Origin: Kiritimatiellia bacterium
Lineage (GTDB): Bacteria > Verrucomicrobiota > Kiritimatiellia > JAFGHX01
Reading direction: 5' to 3'
NCBI GenBank assembly: GCA_016929905.1
Contig: JAFGHX010000328.1
Span: forward strand, 1-64,000
Length of the DNA stretch: 64,000 bases
The translations under genes and the position numbers were made by a program. Every line of letters starts with the position of its first letter. Within the stretch, counting starts at the first letter, position 1. Below the pieces are notes generated by a model. It ran no database searches, had not been told where the DNA came from, and was given only the letters and a program-made list of their open reading frames with translations. Below are positions 60,048 through 64,000 of the stretch, one piece after another.

Positions 60048-61721
60048 ATGAGCGCAAAATCCGGCAGTCGCTTCGACCAGACCATGCGGATCAGCATCCC
60101 GCAGCCGGCCGAGCGCAAGAGCAAGCCGAAGCAGGCGGCGAAGAAGAAGCGGACGGTCACGATCACGCGCCGGCGGCTGAGCGCGCCGGTTCAGAAGAAG
60201 CCCGACGCCGCGGACCGCAGCCGGTACAGCGCGCTGCTGCAGAGCATCTATGACGCGGTCCTCGTTACGGACGTAACCGGCAATATCATCGACGCCAACG
60301 TCCGGGCGGAAGACTTCTTCCTGCGCGGGAAAGAGCAGCTCATCCAACTGCGGATCGCCGACATGGTTGCCGGGTTCGACCAGTCGGTGCTCAAGACGAT
60401 CTGCGACAATGCCGACCAGCGCCGCTTCACCCTGATGGAAGCGTACAGCGTCCGCGAGGACGGCACCATGTTCCCCTCGGAAATCGCCGTGCACAAACTG
60501 CATACCGAGGAAGACGAGCAGCTCTGCTTCCTGATCCGGGACATCACCGTCCGCAAGCAGGCCCAGGAAGCGTTGCGCTGGGCGCACAAACGCAAACTGG
60601 AAAGCCTGCAGAACCTTGCCGGCGGTGTCGCGCACGACTTCAACAACAAGCTCACGGGCGTCATCGGCAACGCGCAGCTCGCCCTGCAGGCATTGCCCGA
60701 GGACTCCGAGGTGCGGGCCGACCTGCAGCGCATTATCGACAACGCGGAAGAAATGGCGGAGCTGTCGCAGAAGATGCTCGCCTATTCGGGACGCGGCCAT
60801 TTCCTCTCGCTGCCCATGAACCTGTCGACCGTCGTCTCCGAGTTCGAGCATATCCTGCGCCAGAAGGTCACGCCCAAGATCCTGCTCGAAACGAAACTGG
60901 ACCGCGACGTCCAACAGATGTCGGGCGACCGTGGCGAGATCGAACAGATGCTGTTGCACCTGGTCAAGAACGCCAACGAGTCGATCGGCGGCGCGCAGGG
61001 CACGATCACGATCAACACCTCCACCCGTTTCTGCGACGACCAGTCGATGAAACCGAATTTCCCGGAGGAACGCGTCCGGCCCGGCTATTATGTCTGCCTC
61101 GAGGTCTCCGACAACGGGCAGGGCATGGATTCCGCCACGCTGAAACGCGTGTTCGACCCGTTCTTCACGACGAAGTTCGTGGGGCGCGGCCTCGGGCTGG
61201 CCGCCGTGCTCGGAATCGTCCAGGGGCACGGCGGGATGATAGCCGCCCAGAGCGAAGTGGAACGCGGCACCACCTTCAGCCTCTACTTCCCCGTCCTCAA
61301 GGAAAAGGCCGTGCCCGTCAGGCCGCGGCCGCCGGCGCCGAGGCCCGAGGCGGTGCACGCCAAGATCCTGATCGCGGAGGAAGACGATTCCATCCGCGAC
61401 CTGGCCAGGCGCTCGCTGGAGGATGCCGGCTACTCCACGCTCGTCGCCGCGAACGGGCCGCAGTGCGTCGATATGTTCCGCGTGTACGCCAACCAGATCG
61501 ATCTCGTCCTGCTGGACATGACGATGCCCGGCATGAAAGGCGCCGAAGTGCTTGCCGATATCCGGCGCATTCGCCCCGAAGTCCGCGTGCTGCTCAGCAG
61601 CGGGTACAGCGAGTCGCAGGTGAACCGGGAGTTCACCGATCAGCAGCCGGACGGGTTCATGCACAAACCGTTCCAGATGCGCGAACTCGTCGAGAAAGTC
61701 GCCGACATGCTCCGCGACTGA
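60048..61721 (+). CDS. PAS sensor hybrid histidine kinase with receiver domain
   Basis: A 557-residue soluble kinase. A Lys/Arg-rich N-terminus (1-55) precedes a PAS domain (57-170: AVLVTDVTGNIIDANVRAED, FLIRDITVRKQAQEAL). The phosphoacceptor His196 is in NLAGGVAHDFNNKLTGVIGN, and the ATPase has HLVKNANESIG, LEVSDNGQGMD and TKFVGRGLGLAAV. A receiver domain (439-557) has Asp490 in LVLLDMTMPGM. No TM is present, so it senses a cytoplasmic cue. No output regulator is adjacent. Start ATG 60048 with GGAG upstream. Confidence 0.88.
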   Translation: MSAKSGSRFDQTMRISIPQPAERKSKPKQAAKKKRTVTITRRRLSAPVQKKPDAADRSRYSALLQSIYDAVLVTDVTGNIIDANVRAEDFFLRGKEQLIQLRIADMVAGFDQSVLKTICDNADQRRFTLMEAYSVREDGTMFPSEIAVHKLHTEEDEQLCFLIRDITVRKQAQEALRWAHKRKLESLQNLAGGVAHDFNNKLTGVIGNAQLALQALPEDSEVRADLQRIIDNAEEMAELSQKMLAYSGRGHFLSLPMNLSTVVSEFEHILRQKVTPKILLETKLDRDVQQMSGDRGEIEQMLLHLVKNANESIGGAQGTITINTSTRFCDDQSMKPNFPEERVRPGYYVCLEVSDNGQGMDSATLKRVFDPFFTTKFVGRGLGLAAVLGIVQGHGGMIAAQSEVERGTTFSLYFPVLKEKAVPVRPRPPAPRPEAVHAKILIAEEDDSIRDLARRSLEDAGYSTLVAANGPQCVDMFRVYANQIDLVLLDMTMPGMKGAEVLADIRRIRPEVRVLLSSGYSESQVNREFTDQQPDGFMHKPFQMRELVEKVADMLRD

Positions 61722-61841
61722 GAACCGGCAACCGTTTCTCACGTGTTCGCGCCCTCCGGTCGCAAACGTCGAAGATCCGCCCGCCGCGGAGACGGAGGGG
61801 AACGAATGGTCGACCTCTCCGATACATCCCCCTTGACAAAC

Positions 61842-61928
61842 GTTGCGGGAATTGGGGGCGGATTGCCGTGTGAAGAACGGGATCGCCGAGCAAGGCGCAA
61901 TGGGCAATCCGTCGCCAATTCCCGCAAC
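61842..61928. repeat. GTTGCGGGAAT inverted-repeat element, copy 2
   Basis: Arms 61842-61867 and 61903-61928 match at 24 of 26 bases around a 35-base centre. The first 11 bases equal those of the element at 20272 and both carry GGATTGCC in the arm. The 393-base gap around it contains no gene, only this element, the 38-bp repeat and a promoter. Confidence 0.65.
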
Positions 61929-62001
61929 CTCGTTCCGCGTCCCCCCGGGCCCGCCATAGCTTCTGAGCGACGGCGGCTCCGTGGCTCAGCGCCTCCGCGG
62001 C

Positions 62002-62039
62002 GAATCTGCCTCCGCTCACGCCTATTTTCGGATCAGGGC
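62002..62039. repeat. 38-bp dispersed repeat, copy 2
   Basis: Same orientation copy of 12301-12338, with 35 of 38 identical bases, directly ahead of the aconitase promoter. Confidence 0.6.
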
Positions 62040-62053
62040 GGCTCGTTCCAACC

Positions 62054-62082
62054 TTGATCTCTGTCCCGCCCTCGGCTAGTGT
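62054..62082 (+). promoter_or_regulatory. Aconitase promoter
   Basis: TTGATC (62054-62059), 17-base spacer, TAGTGT (62077-62082), 32 bases before the start. Confidence 0.65.
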
Positions 62083-62114
62083 GGCTTATTCATGTCCAAT
62101 TAAGGAGCACACCG

Positions 62115-64000
62115 ATGGGACAGAACCTCACTCAGAAGATTCTGCAGGCGCACCTGCTCAGCGGCGCGCTGGAGCCGGGCCAGGAGATCGGCATTCGGAT
62201 CGACCAGACCCTCACGCAGGACGCCACGGGCACGATGGCGTATCTGCAGTTCGAGGCCATGGGCCTGGACCGGGTCCGGAACGAACTGGCCGTCAGCTAC
62301 GTGGACCACAACACCGTCCAGGTCGGTTTCGAGAACGCGGACGACCACCGCTATCTCGAGGCGATCGCGGCGAAGTACGGAATCGTCTTTTCCAAACCGG
62401 GCAACGGGATCTGCCACCAGCTCCATCTGGAACGATTCGCCGTGCCCGGCAAGACGCTGCTGGGCTCCGACTCGCACACGCCGACCTGCGGCGGGATCGG
62501 CATGCTGGCGGTCGGGGCGGGCGGCCTGGACGTGGCCGTGGCCATGGGCGGCGGCCCTTTCTACCTCAGCGCCCCGAAGGTCGTGAACATTCGCCTGAAA
62601 GGCCGGCTCAAGCCGTGGGTGTCCGCAAAGGACGTGATCCTCAAGATCCTCCAGGTGTTCACGACCAAGGGAAACGTCGGCGGCGTCTTCGAATACAGCG
62701 GGCCCGGCGTGAAGACGTTGACCGTGCCCGACCGGGCGACGGTGACGAACATGGGCGCCGAGTGCGGCGTGACCGCATCCGTCTTTCCCAGCGACGAAAT
62801 CACCCGCACGTTCATGGAGGCCCAGGGCCGCGGCGCGCACTGGCAGGAACTCGCCGCCGACCCCGACGCGGTGTACGAGCGTACCGAAGAAATCAACCTC
62901 GCCGCGCTGGAACCGCTTGCTGCCGCGCCGCATTCGCCGGGCAATATCGAGACGATCAGCTCGCTGGAAGGCATCAAGGTCAACCAGGTCCTGATCGGAT
63001 CGTGCACGAACTCCTCGTACCGCGACCTCAAGACGGTGGCGAAAATTCTCGAGGGGCGTCGCATTCATCCGGACGTCAGCCTCGGCATCTCGCCCGGTTC
63101 CCGCCAGGTGCTGCGAATGCTGGCCGCCGACCGCACGCTGTCCGTTCTGCTCGACGCCGGCGCGCGCCTGCTGGAGAACACCTGCGGCTGGTGCATCGGC
63201 AACTCGCTTTCGCCGGAGACCAACGCCGTCTCGCTGCGCACCTCGAACCGGAACTTCGAAGGGCGGTCCGGCACCGCGTCGGCCCGCGTCTATCTGGTCA
63301 GCCCCGAGACGGCGGCCGTCGCCGCGCTCTTCGGCCGGATCACCGATCCGCGCGTGCATGAGGAGTTGAAGTACCCGAAAGTCAAGATGCCGGCCACGTT
63401 CGACATCGACGATTCCATGTTCCTGCAGCCGCCCGCGGACCCCGCCTCGGTCCAGATCCCGCGCGGCCCGAACATCGGGGCGCCGCCCAAGAACGACCCG
63501 TTGCCCGACTCGCTCGCCGGGCGGGCGGCCATCAAGGTGGGCGACAAGGTCACCACCGACCACATCATGCCCGCCGGGCCCCGGCTGAAGTACCGCTCGA
63601 ATGTCGAGACCTACGCCACGTTCGTGTTCGAAAACGTCGACGCCTCCTTCGCCCAGCGCGCGGCCGCCAACCGCGACCAGGGCATCCACAACGTGATCGT
63701 GGCCGGCGAATCCTACGGCCAGGGCTCGAGCCGCGAACACGCCGCGCTCTGCCCCATGTATCTCGGCGTCAAGGCCGTTCTCGCCAAATCGATCGAGCGC
63801 ATCCATCTGGCCAACCTGATCAACTTCGGAATCGTGCCGCTCCTCTTCGAGAAGCCGGCCGATTACGACCGCATCGAGAAAAACGACGCACTCGCGATCG
63901 ACGGCATCCGCCGCCGCGTGAGCGAGGGGCAGGCGACCGTGACGCTGCGTAACGAAACCCGGCAGGCGGACATCCCGCTGAAGCTCGCGCTGTCGGAACG
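62115..64000 (+). CDS. Aconitate hydratase, cut by window end
   Basis: At least 628 residues; the frame stays open to the window edge. It belongs to the aconitase/isopropylmalate-isomerase superfamily, of the roughly 640-residue bacterial aconitase type with the swivel domain fused at the C-terminus. Shown are SYVDHNTVQVGFENADD, LGSDSHTPTCGGIGMLAVGA, and the 4Fe-4S cysteines Cys297 (GSCTNSS), Cys357 and Cys360 (NTCGWCIGN). VGDKVTTDHIMPAGP and AGESYGQGSSREHAAL mark the swivel domain with the Ser-Arg pair. The enzyme isomerises citrate and isocitrate in the TCA cycle. The start ATG 62115 has AAGGAG seven bases upstream. Confidence 0.9.
   Translation, partial: MGQNLTQKILQAHLLSGALEPGQEIGIRIDQTLTQDATGTMAYLQFEAMGLDRVRNELAVSYVDHNTVQVGFENADDHRYLEAIAAKYGIVFSKPGNGICHQLHLERFAVPGKTLLGSDSHTPTCGGIGMLAVGAGGLDVAVAMGGGPFYLSAPKVVNIRLKGRLKPWVSAKDVILKILQVFTTKGNVGGVFEYSGPGVKTLTVPDRATVTNMGAECGVTASVFPSDEITRTFMEAQGRGAHWQELAADPDAVYERTEEINLAALEPLAAAPHSPGNIETISSLEGIKVNQVLIGSCTNSSYRDLKTVAKILEGRRIHPDVSLGISPGSRQVLRMLAADRTLSVLLDAGARLLENTCGWCIGNSLSPETNAVSLRTSNRNFEGRSGTASARVYLVSPETAAVAALFGRITDPRVHEELKYPKVKMPATFDIDDSMFLQPPADPASVQIPRGPNIGAPPKNDPLPDSLAGRAAIKVGDKVTTDHIMPAGPRLKYRSNVETYATFVFENVDASFAQRAAANRDQGIHNVIVAGESYGQGSSREHAALCPMYLGVKAVLAKSIERIHLANLINFGIVPLLFEKPADYDRIEKNDALAIDGIRRRVSEGQATVTLRNETRQADIPLKLALSE

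Overview
The window is GC-rich, uses many GTG starts and one likely TTG start, and mixes catabolic, envelope and metal-transport genes. Several features point to a heterotrophic, Gram-negative-type member of the PVC superphylum, with Lentisphaerota or Kiritimatiellota the best guess. These are formylglycine-type sulfatases, a GH29 fucosidase, DUF4838 proteins, a LacI-sensor/AraC (XylR-type) regulator, GYF_2 and zf-TFIIB proteins, an SecDF fusion, YidD fused to TPRs, and dense short palindromic repeats. This assignment is inference from gene content. No rRNA, tRNA or CRISPR was found.

Layout. 0.1-8.8 kb: a PAP2 phosphatase and a GT39-type transferase run leftward. They diverge from a Bud32/WaaP-like kinase translationally coupled to a fused SecDF. 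EamA, GYF-domain and XylR-type genes follow. 9-18.7 kb: carbohydrate catabolism as divergent small units (barrel glycosidase-like protein, sulfatase, UxaC-like amidohydrolase, fucosidase, MFS carrier, PQQ-type propeller), plus a zf-TFIIB/rhomboid gene that has lost its core. 18.7-22.2 kb: two exported proteins. The first has an in-frame TGA followed by 50 coding-looking codons and a bacterial-SECIS-like hairpin, so it is a selenoprotein candidate. 22.2-29.6 kb: metal and corrinoid transport, with an ArsP-type permease, a cobalamin riboswitch with intrinsic terminator ahead of a BtuB-like receptor, and a His-rich 10-TM exporter. DUF523/DUF1722 and beta-barrel genes follow.

30-39 kb: after a uracil-DNA glycosylase comes an unusual exported-protein cluster. 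It has a transglutaminase-like protein facing a 1,713-residue exported protein and a duplicated DcrB/PsbP-like protein. 39-43.3 kb: lactate dehydrogenase, an RNA-ligase-family protein and a membrane transferase with C-terminal TPRs. 43.7-53.5 kb: sulfatase, a truncated URO-D gene, two DUF4838 proteins, tandem duplicated epimerases and a GntR/LacI-type regulator. This region is interrupted by nested inverted-repeat elements. 53.7-64 kb: NadB; a coupled LolA-like/AsmA-like pair; a small double-Cys exported protein with a strong promoter; TPR-YidD and TPR-DUF5683-like proteins; a hybrid PAS histidine kinase; and an aconitase cut by the window edge.

The genes fit a cell that strips sulfate and deoxysugars from complex glycans, imports corrinoids under riboswitch control, and invests heavily in envelope assembly. 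Short hairpin repeats of at least four families fill most intergenic gaps. Two genes (rhomboid, URO-D) look decayed and one (short DUF4838) looks internally shortened.
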